Assembly: GCA_022826245.1 (NCBI GenBank)
Contig: JAJDVG010000018.1
Coordinates: forward strand, 26,578 to 90,577
From: Gammaproteobacteria bacterium
GTDB lineage: Bacteria > Pseudomonadota > Gammaproteobacteria > Steroidobacterales > Rariloculaceae
DNA length: 64,000 bases
Direction of reading: 5' to 3'
A program made the position numbers and the translations under genes. This document shows positions 1-8,426 of the stretch, one piece after another; position 1 is the stretch's first letter; every line of letters begins with the position of its first letter. Under the pieces are notes generated by a model. It did not search any database. It was given only the letters and a program-made list of their open reading frames with translations, and had not been told where the DNA came from.

Positions 1-1
1 C

Positions 2-583
2 GACGATTATCCCGGCGGCCTTGACCAGCTCATGGCGCGCGAGCTGACGTTGACGGAAGCCGGCCGCGCGGCGCAGGCCGCATTCGATCAGAATGCAGAC
101 GACAACCCCGAGCTTGCGTGCCTTTCGAAACCGACGCCGGGCGGACTCGTTTATACCGACCTCTATCCCATGGAGATCGAATTCCTCGATGGCGGCGAGA
201 TCATCGTGATCCGCAGCCAGTATTTCGATCAGGAGCGGATCGTTTACATGGACGGACGGCCGCACCCGTCGGACGAGCGGATGTATGAGGGCCATTCGAT
301 CGGCTGGTGGGAGGACGATGTGCTCGTCGTCGATACGGTCAATTTTACCGACAATCGCTCGCCCTACCAGAACGGCATACCCTCGGGCGCGCAAAAGCAT
401 GTCGTCGAGCGCTATCGGCTCCACTCCGACGGCACGCGTTTGCGCGTCGAGTTCACGCTCGAGGACCCCGAGTACATCGTCGGTTCCATGACGCACGCAC
501 GCGACCTGGTGTATTCGCCGGAGATGGACATGACACCCTTCAACTGCGATCTGGAAACGACACGGCGGTTCGTGCCGAGGTAG
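2..583 (+). CDS. Hypothetical protein of the 'WEDD/WEGD' family, 5' truncated
   Basis: The frame is open from the first bases of the window (reading DDYPGGLDQL before the first Met at 32), so the true start lies upstream and only the C-terminal part is seen. I cannot name the family. It shares a core with the products of 43899-44726 and 46397-47254: a 'G-x-S-x-G-W-W-E-D-D-x-L-V-V-D-T-x-N-F' stretch (about residues 88-107 counted from base 32), then an 'R-Y-R/E-Y' strand and a C-terminal Cys. Those relatives carry signal peptides, so this is probably also a secreted beta-rich protein. Function unknown. Confidence 0.75.
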   Translation, partial: DDYPGGLDQLMARELTLTEAGRAAQAAFDQNADDNPELACLSKPTPGGLVYTDLYPMEIEFLDGGEIIVIRSQYFDQERIVYMDGRPHPSDERMYEGHSIGWWEDDVLVVDTVNFTDNRSPYQNGIPSGAQKHVVERYRLHSDGTRLRVEFTLEDPEYIVGSMTHARDLVYSPEMDMTPFNCDLETTRRFVPR

Positions 584-684
584 CGGGTCCGGCCTCCGGC
601 GCCTGTCGCGCCAGTGAATGGCTGCGAATGCCGGTCGACGACCGGTAGAATCGGGTTTCTGCCCGCATGCTCTAGGAGAAAACC

Positions 685-1038
685 ATGGAACTGGCCGACC
701 GCCAATGCGTACCCTGTCGAGGCGGTGTCCCGCCGATGGCTTCGGAGGACGCCGAAGCTCTGCTCGCGGAACTCGGCGGGGGCTGGACGCTGAACTCCGC
801 CGGCCATCTCGAACGCGCGTATCCGTTCGGGAATTTCGTTGCGGCGATGGACTTCGCGAACCGCGTGACGGAAATCGCCGAAGAGCAGGCCCATCATCCG
901 GACCTCTACGTCCGCTGGGGCCAGTGCACAGTCGAGATATGGACCCACAAGATCAGCGGCCTGACCGAGAGCGACTTCTACCTCGCCGCGAAGATCGATC
1001 GGGCGTGGACCCGGGGGCTCGAGGAACAAACCGGCTGA
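685..1038 (+). CDS. phhB: 4a-hydroxytetrahydrobiopterin dehydratase (pterin-4a-carbinolamine dehydratase)
   Basis: This 117-residue protein has the usual length and signature of the PCD/DCoH family: an 'EEQAHHPD' block at residues 67-74 holding the catalytic histidines, then a beta strand and 'THKISGLTESDF' at 87-98. The enzyme dehydrates 4a-hydroxytetrahydrobiopterin in the cytoplasm to recycle the cofactor of aromatic amino acid hydroxylases. No phenylalanine hydroxylase gene is adjacent. It is convergent with the lactate permease gene, 33 bases apart. 'TAGGAGAAAACC' just upstream of the ATG is a good ribosome binding site. Confidence 0.95.
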   Translation: MELADRQCVPCRGGVPPMASEDAEALLAELGGGWTLNSAGHLERAYPFGNFVAAMDFANRVTEIAEEQAHHPDLYVRWGQCTVEIWTHKISGLTESDFYLAAKIDRAWTRGLEEQTG

Positions 1039-1071
1039 CGAGTACCCGGCTCGTTAGCGGTGGGCCGGGCG

Positions 1072-2679
1072 TTACAGGTAGGCGTAGATCGCCGTCAATC
1101 CGCCGATCACGCTCGCCAGGAAGATGCTGTGCCGGAACGTGAAGCGGAATAGCTGACCTTCCTGGCTGCGCGCCATTCCGGTGGCGGCCACGGCGACCGC
1201 GAGACTCTGCAGGCTGATCATCTTGCCCATCACGCCGCCGGCGGAGTTCGCCGACGCCATGATGGCCGGGTCGAGGCCGAGTTCTCTGGCTGTGACGACC
1301 TGCAGGTTGCCGAAGAGCGCATTCGCCGACGTGTCGCTGCCCGTCAGGAAGACGCCGAGCCAGCCGAGCATCGCGCTGAAGTAAGGGAAGAGCGCCCCTG
1401 TCGCGGCGAAGGCGAGGCCGAGGGTTACGGTGGCGCCCGAGTAGTTCATCAGGAAGGCGAGACCGAGTACCGAGGCGATCGTCAGCAGCGAGAAGAAAAG
1501 TTGCTGGACGACGGCTCCGAGCAGCTTGATGTAGGTCAGCACCGGCATGCGCAGCAGCAGCGCCGCGGCCATGGTCGCGAACGCACAGGCGGTGCCGGCG
1601 GCGGAGAGCCAGTTCAGGTTGTAGACGGCCGCGTAGGGCGCGGGCGACTCGACGACCGGCTGCACACGTTCGACGGCGTTGTGCAGTCCCGGCCATTCGA
1701 TCGCGACCGACACGGTGTTCAGCACGCGCGCGCCCCAGCCGCTGCCCCAGAGCAGCACGAAGAATACGAGGAACAGGTACGGCGACCAGGCGAGCAGCGT
1801 CGGGCCGAGCCCGTGCTTCTTGACGGTCGTCACGACCTCGGAATCGCCCTCGAGATGGAACTCGTCGGACGGTTGCCAGACCTTGAACAGAACGACGAGG
1901 GCGATGATCGCGGTCAAGGCCGCGATGATATCGACGAGTTCCGGGCCGAAGGTGCTTGAGATGAACAGTTGCATTGAGGCGAAAGCGACGCCGCAGACGA
2001 TGGCCGCGGGCAGCACGCCGTTCAATGCCCGAAAGCCGCCCATGACCCAGACCAGGTAACCCGGGATGAATACCGAGATCGGCGCACAGATTCTGCCGAC
2101 CCAGGTGCTCAGGAGCGCTTCGTCGAGGCCCGTGATGCCCGCAAGGGTAATGACGGGGATGCCGATCGAACCGAATGCGACCGGAGCGGTATTGGCCAGC
2201 AGACAGATGCCCGCGGCGAAGAACGGCGAGAATCCGAGCCCCGTCAGCATGGCTGCCGCGACGGCAACGGGCGTGCCGAAGCCCGCGCCGCCCTCGATGA
2301 ACGCCCCGAATGCGAACGCGATGAGCATGGCCTGCAGGCGCCGGTCGTGCGTAAGTCCGCCGATCGAGTCCTTGATGATCTCGAAATTGCCGGTCTCGAG
2401 CGTGATCCGGTACAGCACGATCGCCCAGTAGACGATCCAGCCGATAGGGAAAAGGCCAAAAGCCGCGCCATATATGGTGGAGCTCACCGCGAGCGAGCCT
2501 GGCATACCGTATACGCCGATAGAGACGACCGCGGCCGCGGCGAGGCCCGAGAGCGCCGCGATCCAGGCAGGCCGGCGCAGGACGCCGATCAGCAGCAGCA
2601 GGACGAATATGGGAAGGGCGGCTGCGAGCGCCGACCAGGCAAGGCTATCCGCTATCGGTAGGTACTCCTGCTGCCACAT
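1072..2679 (-). CDS. lldP: L-lactate permease family transporter
   Basis: This 535-residue, very hydrophobic protein belongs to the LctP/LldP family, which imports lactate or glycolate with protons across the inner membrane. Family landmarks are the N-terminal 'PIADSLAWSALAAALPI' helix, 'FGAFIEGGAGFGTPVA' near residue 130, 'ANTAPVAFGSIGIP' near 165 and 'GSDTSANALFGNLQ' near 445, plus the C-terminal 'ANSAGGVMGKMIS' helix. A dozen or more membrane segments can be read. The ATG follows a 'GGGAGACC'-type ribosome binding site. No lactate dehydrogenase gene is adjacent, so the substrate is assigned by family only. Confidence 0.93.
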   Translation of the reverse strand: MWQQEYLPIADSLAWSALAAALPIFVLLLLIGVLRRPAWIAALSGLAAAAVVSIGVYGMPGSLAVSSTIYGAAFGLFPIGWIVYWAIVLYRITLETGNFEIIKDSIGGLTHDRRLQAMLIAFAFGAFIEGGAGFGTPVAVAAAMLTGLGFSPFFAAGICLLANTAPVAFGSIGIPVITLAGITGLDEALLSTWVGRICAPISVFIPGYLVWVMGGFRALNGVLPAAIVCGVAFASMQLFISSTFGPELVDIIAALTAIIALVVLFKVWQPSDEFHLEGDSEVVTTVKKHGLGPTLLAWSPYLFLVFFVLLWGSGWGARVLNTVSVAIEWPGLHNAVERVQPVVESPAPYAAVYNLNWLSAAGTACAFATMAAALLLRMPVLTYIKLLGAVVQQLFFSLLTIASVLGLAFLMNYSGATVTLGLAFAATGALFPYFSAMLGWLGVFLTGSDTSANALFGNLQVVTARELGLDPAIMASANSAGGVMGKMISLQSLAVAVAATGMARSQEGQLFRFTFRHSIFLASVIGGLTAIYAYL

Positions 2680-2745
2680 GTAGGGGTCTCCCTGAGAGTT
2701 GTTATTCGTTTGGATGCGGCGGCGGGCGCGGCTGCGCCAGCACGA

Positions 2746-3393
2746 TCAGAACAAGCTGCTGTAGTCGATCACTTCCTCGAAGTAGCCCGTTACGGTCAGT
2801 GTCACCGTGACCGGATACTCGTTGTAGTTGAGCCAGTACCAGCCGTGTTCGCCGGCGAACGGGGCGACGAGGGAACCGTTGTCGCCGCTGCCTTCCTGGT
2901 GTTCCCTGTACCTGACCCAGAAGTCGGGGCTCACCTGCGGATCGTGGCCGTGGAAGTCCGAGTAGACGGTGCCGCGATCGACCTGCCAGGTGAAGACGAT
3001 GACCTTGCCCGTTTCCAGTACGGTCTTGAGTTCGGTTTCGCGCTCGGCCTCGATCGTGATCTGGAACGTTTCCGTGCGCGCGGGCTCACCGGCATTCTGG
3101 TAGATCGCGGGGTTCGGCAGCGGAACGGGTTGGCCGAAGTCGGGGATCTCGGCCTCGAACACCGTCTCGTTGCCGCCCGTGACGTCGACGATCTCGAGCG
3201 TTCGCGTCGGTTCCTGGCCAAGTTCCAGAAAGCCGGTTATGCGCCCGATGCCGGTCGGATCGACGCCGTATTCGGCGGGCAGGATGACGGTGACCAGGAC
3301 GACGACAGCGACGACAGCGGCCGCCACTGCGCTTTGCGCGATGCGCTTGCCGGATGGCGGTTCGAAGTCCGGGGGGGTCGAAGATTCGGCCAT
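2746..3393 (-). CDS. Membrane-anchored protein of unknown function
   Basis: This 215-residue protein has a short cytoplasmic N-terminus (about 20 residues), one strong membrane helix at roughly residues 21-42 ending in 'VILPAEYGVDPTGIGR', and a soluble beta-rich C-terminal domain ending in 'EVIDYSSLF'. The 'LPAEYGxDPTGIGR' stretch is typical of proteins annotated only as transmembrane anchor proteins in other proteobacteria. It lies between the lactate permease and glycerol facilitator genes, on the same strand. No enzyme motif is visible. A periplasmic domain tethered to the inner membrane is the simplest reading. Confidence 0.8.
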   Translation of the reverse strand: MAESSTPPDFEPPSGKRIAQSAVAAAVVAVVVLVTVILPAEYGVDPTGIGRITGFLELGQEPTRTLEIVDVTGGNETVFEAEIPDFGQPVPLPNPAIYQNAGEPARTETFQITIEAERETELKTVLETGKVIVFTWQVDRGTVYSDFHGHDPQVSPDFWVRYREHQEGSGDNGSLVAPFAGEHGWYWLNYNEYPVTVTLTVTGYFEEVIDYSSLF

Positions 3394-3537
3394 GGAACTG
3401 TGACCTCGCTGAATTGCGGCACAGTTTACACTGCAAGCCGATCCTTAACGAGCATCTCCCGCGTGCCGCGTGATTACGAAATGATTGTCAACGAATGCGC
3501 AAGCCAGCTCTTCTGCGGCCCGAACCGTACAGGGCCG

Positions 3538-4263
3538 TCACAGCCCGAGCATCGCAACTGCGATGCCGGCAAGCACGGCGCCCGCAATCGGACCGACGAC
3601 TGGCACCGCCGCGTACTCCCAGCCCGATGGACCCTTGCCCGCGATCGGCAGCAATGCATGAGCGATGCGCGGCCCGAGATCGCGGGCCGGGTTGATTGCG
3701 TAGCCCGTCGGTCCGCCGAGCGACAGCCCGATGCCCCAGACCAGCAGCCCCACGAGGAACGGACCGATTCCCGGTTCCAGCCCGCCCGGAGCGAGGTTCT
3801 CGGAAAACATCGCCGCCGCGACGAAAACGAGCACGAACGTGCCGATGATTTCGCTCGCGAGGTTCGACGGCAGGTGTTTGACCGCCGGCGATGTGCAGAA
3901 GCAGGCGCGCTTGGCCGCGGGGTCTTCGGTCAACGCCCAGTGCGGCAGGTAGTGCAGCCAGACGATCGTCGCCCCGAGCGCCGCGCCGAGCATCTGTCCG
4001 GCGATGTAGATCGGCGTCTGGCTCCAGTCGCCCGTGTAGACGCTGACGCCTATCGTGACGGCGGGATTGATGTGGCCGTTGCTGCCGACCGCGAGCGCGA
4101 CGATGACGCCCGAGACGACCGCGAATCCCCACGCGGTCGTGATGGCCATCCATCCGGAACCTTCCCCGTACGACTTCTTGAGCAGGACGCCGGCGACGAC
4201 GCCGTTGCCAAGCAGAAGCAGGGTCATCGTACCGAGCAGTTCGCCCAGGAATACGCTGGACAT
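3538..4263 (-). CDS. glpF: MIP-family channel, probable glycerol uptake facilitator
   Basis: This 241-residue protein is of usual MIP length with six membrane helices and two NPA boxes: 'GHINPAVT' (NPA 66-68) and 'GYAINPARDLGPR' (NPA 191-193). Asp195 right after the second NPAR is the classic mark of aquaglyceroporins as opposed to strict water channels. The gene sits 56 bases downstream of glycerol kinase on the same strand, so the pair imports glycerol by diffusion and traps it as glycerol 3-phosphate. A general aquaporin is the alternative, but both the Asp and the neighbour favour glycerol. Confidence 0.92.
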   Translation of the reverse strand: MSSVFLGELLGTMTLLLLGNGVVAGVLLKKSYGEGSGWMAITTAWGFAVVSGVIVALAVGSNGHINPAVTIGVSVYTGDWSQTPIYIAGQMLGAALGATIVWLHYLPHWALTEDPAAKRACFCTSPAVKHLPSNLASEIIGTFVLVFVAAAMFSENLAPGGLEPGIGPFLVGLLVWGIGLSLGGPTGYAINPARDLGPRIAHALLPIAGKGPSGWEYAAVPVVGPIAGAVLAGIAVAMLGL

Positions 4264-4319
4264 CGTTTACTCTCCCGGCGATCTGAATTTCGTACGCATG
4301 GTGTCGTCTGTTCCGGTAA

Positions 4320-5828
4320 CTACGCGTCGGCCGACGTCCAGTCGAAGGACCGCGTGACGGCCTTCTGCCAGGATCGGTAGAGTCGTGCGCGCTCCGGTTC
4401 CGCCATGGAGGGCTCGAACTGCCGGTCGAGCGCCCAGTTGCGCCTGAGATCGTCGCGGTCCGTCCAGTAGCCGACGGCGAGACCTGCCGCGTAGGCCGCG
4501 CCGAGCGCGGTCGTCTCGGCGACCTTCGGCCTCAGAACCGGCGCCGCGAGAATGTCCGACTGAAACTGCATGAGCAGTTCGTTGGCGACCATGCCGCCGT
4601 CGGCGCGCAGCGCTGTTACCGCGATGCCCGAGTCCTGCTGCATCGCGTCGAGCACTTCGCGGGTCTGGTAGGCCGTCGCCTCGAGCGCCGCGCGCGCGAG
4701 GTGGCGCCGGTTGGCGTAGCGCGTGAGACCGACGATGCAGCCGCGCGCGCTCGCTTTCCAGTGCGGTGCGTAGAGGCCCGAGAACGCCGGCACGAAATAG
4801 ACGTCGCCGTTGTCGTCGACTTCCCGCGCCAGCGCCTCGATGTCGGCGCTGTTCTCGATGAGGCCGAGATTGTCGCGCAGCCACTGGACGAGCGCGCCCG
4901 TGATCGCGATGGAGCCTTCGAGCGCGTAACAGGGCGCTTCGTCGCCAAGCTTGTAGGCAAGGGTCGTCAGGAGGCCGGCCGTCGACGGCACGGCTTCGGC
5001 GCCCGTGTTCATGAGCACGAAGCAGCCGGTTCCGTAAGTGTTCTTCGCTTCGCCGGGTTCGAAGCAGGCCTGGCCGACGAGGGCGGCCTGCTGATCGCCG
5101 AGAATGCCGGCGATTCGCGTATCGGCGAGCGCCCGGACCGTCGCCGTGCCGTAGACCTCGCTCGACGGCGCGATCTTCGGCAACACGGCGCGCGGTACGT
5201 CGAACGCGGCGAGCAGTTCGTCGTCCCAGTCGAGTGTCGCGAGGTTCATGAGTTGCGTGCGGCTCGCGTTCGTGACGTCGGTCAGGTGCAAGCCGTTCGA
5301 GGTCCCGCCCGTCAGGTTCCAGACGAGCCACGAGTCGACGGTGCCGAAGAGCACTTCGCCCGCGTCGGCCCTGGCGCGGGCGCCGGGCACGTTGTCGAGC
5401 AGCCACTTGAGCTTGAGCCCGCTGAAATAGCTTGCAAGCGGCAGGCCGGTGGCTGCGCGGAACCGGTCCTGGCCGCCATCGCGGGCAAGCGCCGCAACGA
5501 GATCGTCGACGCGCGTGTCCTGCCAGACGAGGGCGTTGTGCAGCGGTTTGCCGCTCACACGGTCCCAGAGCACGGTCGTCTCGCGCTGGTTCGTGATGCC
5601 GACCGCGGCGAGCTCATGCGCTGCGAGCCCGGCTTGCGTCAGTGCCGTCGCGATGACCTCCTCGGTATTGCGCCAGATCTCGCCGGGATCGTGCTCCACC
5701 CAGCCGGGCTTCGGAAAAATCTGCTCGTGCGCCTTGCGCGCTTCGACGATGATATTGCCCGCCTGATCGAAGACGATGAAGCGCGTGCTCGTCGTGCCCT
5801 GATCGATGGCTCCGACATAATCGGCCAT
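4320..5828 (-). CDS. glpK: Glycerol kinase
   Basis: This 502-residue protein is full length for FGGY-family glycerol kinase. The N-terminal phosphate-binding 'DQGTTSTR' is at residues 9-16, followed by 'VEHDPGEIW' near 45, '[11 protein letters not shown]' near 80 and '[11 protein letters not shown]' near 267. It makes glycerol 3-phosphate from glycerol and ATP in the cytoplasm. It is the first gene of a glpK-glpF pair; no glpD or glpR is in the window. The start ATG is clear, since the family begins with this short strand. Confidence 0.97.
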   Translation of the reverse strand: MADYVGAIDQGTTSTRFIVFDQAGNIIVEARKAHEQIFPKPGWVEHDPGEIWRNTEEVIATALTQAGLAAHELAAVGITNQRETTVLWDRVSGKPLHNALVWQDTRVDDLVAALARDGGQDRFRAATGLPLASYFSGLKLKWLLDNVPGARARADAGEVLFGTVDSWLVWNLTGGTSNGLHLTDVTNASRTQLMNLATLDWDDELLAAFDVPRAVLPKIAPSSEVYGTATVRALADTRIAGILGDQQAALVGQACFEPGEAKNTYGTGCFVLMNTGAEAVPSTAGLLTTLAYKLGDEAPCYALEGSIAITGALVQWLRDNLGLIENSADIEALAREVDDNGDVYFVPAFSGLYAPHWKASARGCIVGLTRYANRRHLARAALEATAYQTREVLDAMQQDSGIAVTALRADGGMVANELLMQFQSDILAAPVLRPKVAETTALGAAYAAGLAVGYWTDRDDLRRNWALDRQFEPSMAEPERARLYRSWQKAVTRSFDWTSADA

Positions 5829-5867
5829 GGCGTGCTCGCTTTCCCGGAACGCGGCTGCTTCGCGCGG

Positions 5868-6638
5868 CTACCGCGGCGGAGCCGGCGGCCGCGGCCGCCC
5901 GTAGTGGTCCATCCGGCCGGATACGGGATTCGGATAGTGGAACGGCGGCACGAACGCGGCGGGGTAGGGGTCGTAGGGCACCGACTGCGGCCCGTCCGGC
6001 GGCAGCCGATCGAACGGCGCGAAGATGCCGGAGGATCGGTTGGCCCAGCCGTCTTCGTAGACCGTGTAGAACGTCTGGTAGCCGTGCAGGTAATCGATCT
6101 TCCAGACGCCGTCCTCCTTCACGAACTCGTTCTCGTAGATGCCCGCGCCCCACTGGGAATTCGTTTCGTGGATGCCGAACATCACGAACAGGCGCGATCT
6201 GACGCTGGCGGACTGGCCGTCGTCGGCGACATGCACGACCGGCTGAAGGTGCATGTGATTGAACAGTCTGCCTTCCGCCGGCCCGACCGGGCTCAGGTTG
6301 TGCATGTACTCCCGGACGCGCTCATGCCCGTAGAACACGCCGCGGCCGAGAATCTCAACGATGCCGTCGGCGGCAAAGAGGTCCGCGACATCGTCGTGCA
6401 TCGACTTGTCGACGTAGTGTCCGTAGACGCCGGACAGGTTTTCCAGTGCCTCGATGTCGCGCAGGCGCACGACCTCGCGCTCCGCTGCCGCAACTGCCTG
6501 CTCAAGCTCGGCGATTGCCGCGTCGAGTGCCGCATCGTCGGGGCTTGCCGTTGCGGCGGGCTCCGGCGCCTGCGAGCAGGCAGCGAGGAGCGCGGCCAGG
6601 CCGGCGCAGAGGATCGGACGGATGCTTTCGTTTCGCAT
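5868..6638 (-). CDS. SnoaL-like (NTF2-fold) lipoprotein, tandem copy 3
   Basis: This 256-residue protein starts at the ATG at 6638, giving a lipoprotein signal 'AGLAALLAACS' with lipobox Cys. A 16-residue-or-so coiled segment ('LDAAIAELEQAVAAAEREVV') leads into an NTF2-fold domain with 'YGHYVDKSMHDDVADLFA', 'GRGVFYGHERVREYMH', 'YENEFVKEDGVWKIDYLHGY' and the C-terminal 'PPFHYPNPVSGR'. The fold resembles SnoaL polyketide cyclases and dehydratases, but the substrate is unknown. It is the last of three consecutive paralogues; the gap to the gene before it is 11 bases. The reading frame extends further upstream but without a plausible protein. Confidence 0.85.
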   Translation of the reverse strand: MRNESIRPILCAGLAALLAACSQAPEPAATASPDDAALDAAIAELEQAVAAAEREVVRLRDIEALENLSGVYGHYVDKSMHDDVADLFAADGIVEILGRGVFYGHERVREYMHNLSPVGPAEGRLFNHMHLQPVVHVADDGQSASVRSRLFVMFGIHETNSQWGAGIYENEFVKEDGVWKIDYLHGYQTFYTVYEDGWANRSSGIFAPFDRLPPDGPQSVPYDPYPAAFVPPFHYPNPVSGRMDHYGRPRPPAPPR

Positions 6639-6649
6639 GGTTCGCTCCT

Positions 6650-7444
6650 TCAGTCGCCGGTCACGGGGTTCGGATAGTGAAACGGCGGGACGAAGACGCC
6701 CGGATACGGTTCGTAGTCCACGCTCGGCGGCTCGTCCGGTTCGACTCCGCGGCCCATCGAGTGGGCGAGCACGTCGGCTTCGTCGACGTTGAGCCAGCCG
6801 CCTTCGTACGGCGCGACAAAGGTCGCAAACCAGTGCAGCCTGCTGATCTTCCAGACACCGTCTTCCTTGACGTACTCGTTCTCGTACGGCCCCTCGCCCC
6901 AGTTGCCTCCGGAGCCCGCGCCATGGATGCCGGTCAGGATCAGCGCCCGCCAGCGCCCCCGGGCCGACAGGCCGTCGTCCGCAAGCGTCAGCACGGGTTG
7001 AAGCTGCATGTGGTTGAACAGCACGCCTTCGAGCGGCCCTTCCTGGCCGTCGCTGAGGCTGTAGAGGTATTCGCGGATGCTGTCCTTGCCCACGTAGACG
7101 CCGCTTGGACCGATTTCCATCGTGGCGTCGTCCGAGAAGAGGTCGAGAACGTGCTCCCAAAGCATCTTGTCGACGTAGTAGCCGTAGCTGCGCTGCAGGA
7201 TCTCGATCTCGTTGATGTCATTGACGCGCGACGCGCGTGCGTTGAGCCCGTCGAGCCTGGCCTGCGCGGCGGCGATCCGTGCCGCGGTGTCGCCTGTGTC
7301 CTGAGCGTAAGCCGCGCCCCCGGTTGCGAGCACGCAGATCGCAAGGACCAACGGCGCGCAGGGAAAGGCTCGCTGCGGCATTCGGTGCAGAGCGTATCCG
7401 GCGAAGCGCACTACGCCGACCAATCGCGCCATGCAGCTATTCAT
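6650..7444 (-). CDS. SnoaL-like (NTF2-fold) secreted protein, tandem copy 2
   Basis: I place the start at the ATG at 7444, which overlaps the stop of the previous gene by 8 bases and has 'GAGGAGG' about 7 bases upstream. This gives 264 residues with a signal segment ending 'ATGGAAYAQ'. A later ATG at 7432 is also possible. After a short helix comes the NTF2-fold domain: 'YGYYVDKMLWEHVLDLFSDD', 'GVYVGKDSIREYL', 'YENEYVKEDGVWKISRLHWF', 'PPFHYPNPVTG'. It is clearly a paralogue of both neighbours and translationally coupled to copy 1. No known substrate. Confidence 0.85.
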   Translation of the reverse strand: MNSCMARLVGVVRFAGYALHRMPQRAFPCAPLVLAICVLATGGAAYAQDTGDTAARIAAAQARLDGLNARASRVNDINEIEILQRSYGYYVDKMLWEHVLDLFSDDATMEIGPSGVYVGKDSIREYLYSLSDGQEGPLEGVLFNHMQLQPVLTLADDGLSARGRWRALILTGIHGAGSGGNWGEGPYENEYVKEDGVWKISRLHWFATFVAPYEGGWLNVDEADVLAHSMGRGVEPDEPPSVDYEPYPGVFVPPFHYPNPVTGD

Positions 7445-8174
7445 TGCAGACGCCCTCCTCGCAGCGGCCCGAGACGGGGTTCGCGTAGTGGTAGGGCGGC
7501 AGGTATGCGCCAGGAAGGGACTCGTACTCCACGGAAGGCGGCAGATCGGGCGGGAACGCTTCAAGGATCCCGCCCAATGGTCCGGGCGCCAGGTGCCAGC
7601 CCGGGTCGTACGGGGCGTTCAGCGTCTGGAACCAGCGAATCCGGTGGAACTTCCACACGCCGTCTTCCTTGATGTAGTCGTTCTCGTACGGCCCCTCGAG
7701 CCAGTCTGCCGACTCGCCGTGCTCGCCGGTCTGGATCAGCGCGCGCCAACGGCCCTTTGCCGTCTGGCCGTCCGCGGCGACATTGACGACGCCCTGCATG
7801 ATGATGTGGTTGTACAGTTGTCCTTCTTCAAGGCCTTCGCCGACGAGGTGGCCGAGATACTCGCCGATGCGGTCCTTGCCGATGTAGACTCCGCCGCCTG
7901 CATACTCCACGGAAGTCTCCGGGTGATCGGCGAAGAGCTTTCCGAGCTCGCCGCTGAGCTTCTTGTCGAGATAGTAGCCGTAGGCGCGCTGCAGGCGCTT
8001 GATCGCCTTGGTGTCTTCGAGGAGCCGGATTTCGCTTTCAAGCTCCGTGAGCCGGGACTCTAGCGCAGAGAGTCGCGCGATCCGGTTGTCGGCGTCCTGC
8101 GCCAGCGCGTTCGCGGCAAGCAAGGCCGGCAGCACGGCAAGCGGCAGGATGCGCATGTGTGTTTTCGACGGCAT
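7437..8174 (-). CDS. SnoaL-like (NTF2-fold) secreted protein, tandem copy 1
   Basis: This 245-residue protein starts at the ATG at 8174, or at the in-frame ATG at 8156, giving a signal peptide ending 'ALLAANALAQ'. A helical segment ('LESRLTELESEIRLLEDTK') precedes the NTF2-fold domain with 'YGYYLDKKLSGELGKLFAD', 'GVYIGKDRIGEYLGH', 'YENDYIKEDGVWKFHRIRWF' and 'PPYHYANPVSG'. It is first of three tandem paralogues and couples to copy 2 by an 8-base overlap. Unlike its neighbours it ends in a Cys-containing tail 'RCEEGVCNE'. Function unknown; a secreted binding or isomerase-type fold is likely. Confidence 0.85.
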   Translation of the reverse strand: MPSKTHMRILPLAVLPALLAANALAQDADNRIARLSALESRLTELESEIRLLEDTKAIKRLQRAYGYYLDKKLSGELGKLFADHPETSVEYAGGGVYIGKDRIGEYLGHLVGEGLEEGQLYNHIIMQGVVNVAADGQTAKGRWRALIQTGEHGESADWLEGPYENDYIKEDGVWKFHRIRWFQTLNAPYDPGWHLAPGPLGGILEAFPPDLPPSVEYESLPGAYLPPYHYANPVSGRCEEGVCNE

Positions 8175-8426
8175 GGTCTGGAATGGCCCCCGCGATTGTT
8201 TTCTGCTCCCTGGACGCGCTGTCGGTGTCGGTATTACGGAGCGTTGTAGTTTCCGTCGGCCGGCCAACTCGGTGACCGGTCGCGTTCGGCGCCTAATATC
8301 GAGCAATTCGGCAGGGAACGCAACGCGACGATGCCATACGTCGGCGCAATCGCAGCCCGGACACTGGAGCGGCCCGCCTGTCCCGGTTCCCGCGTGCTTC
8401 CTGTGCGGCGCCGTTGTCCGGCTCGG

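Noticed and set aside
2710..4380. 556-codon plus-strand frame spanning the membrane-anchor and facilitator genes
   Set aside because: It crosses two genes on the other strand and reads as low-complexity Arg/Asp-rich sequence, so it is a shadow frame.
4701..6677. Long antisense open frame opposite glpK and the SnoaL gene
   Set aside because: It is a by-product of G+C-rich codon bias: its translation is Arg/Glu/Val-rich with no domain, while the opposite strand encodes a full-length glycerol kinase.
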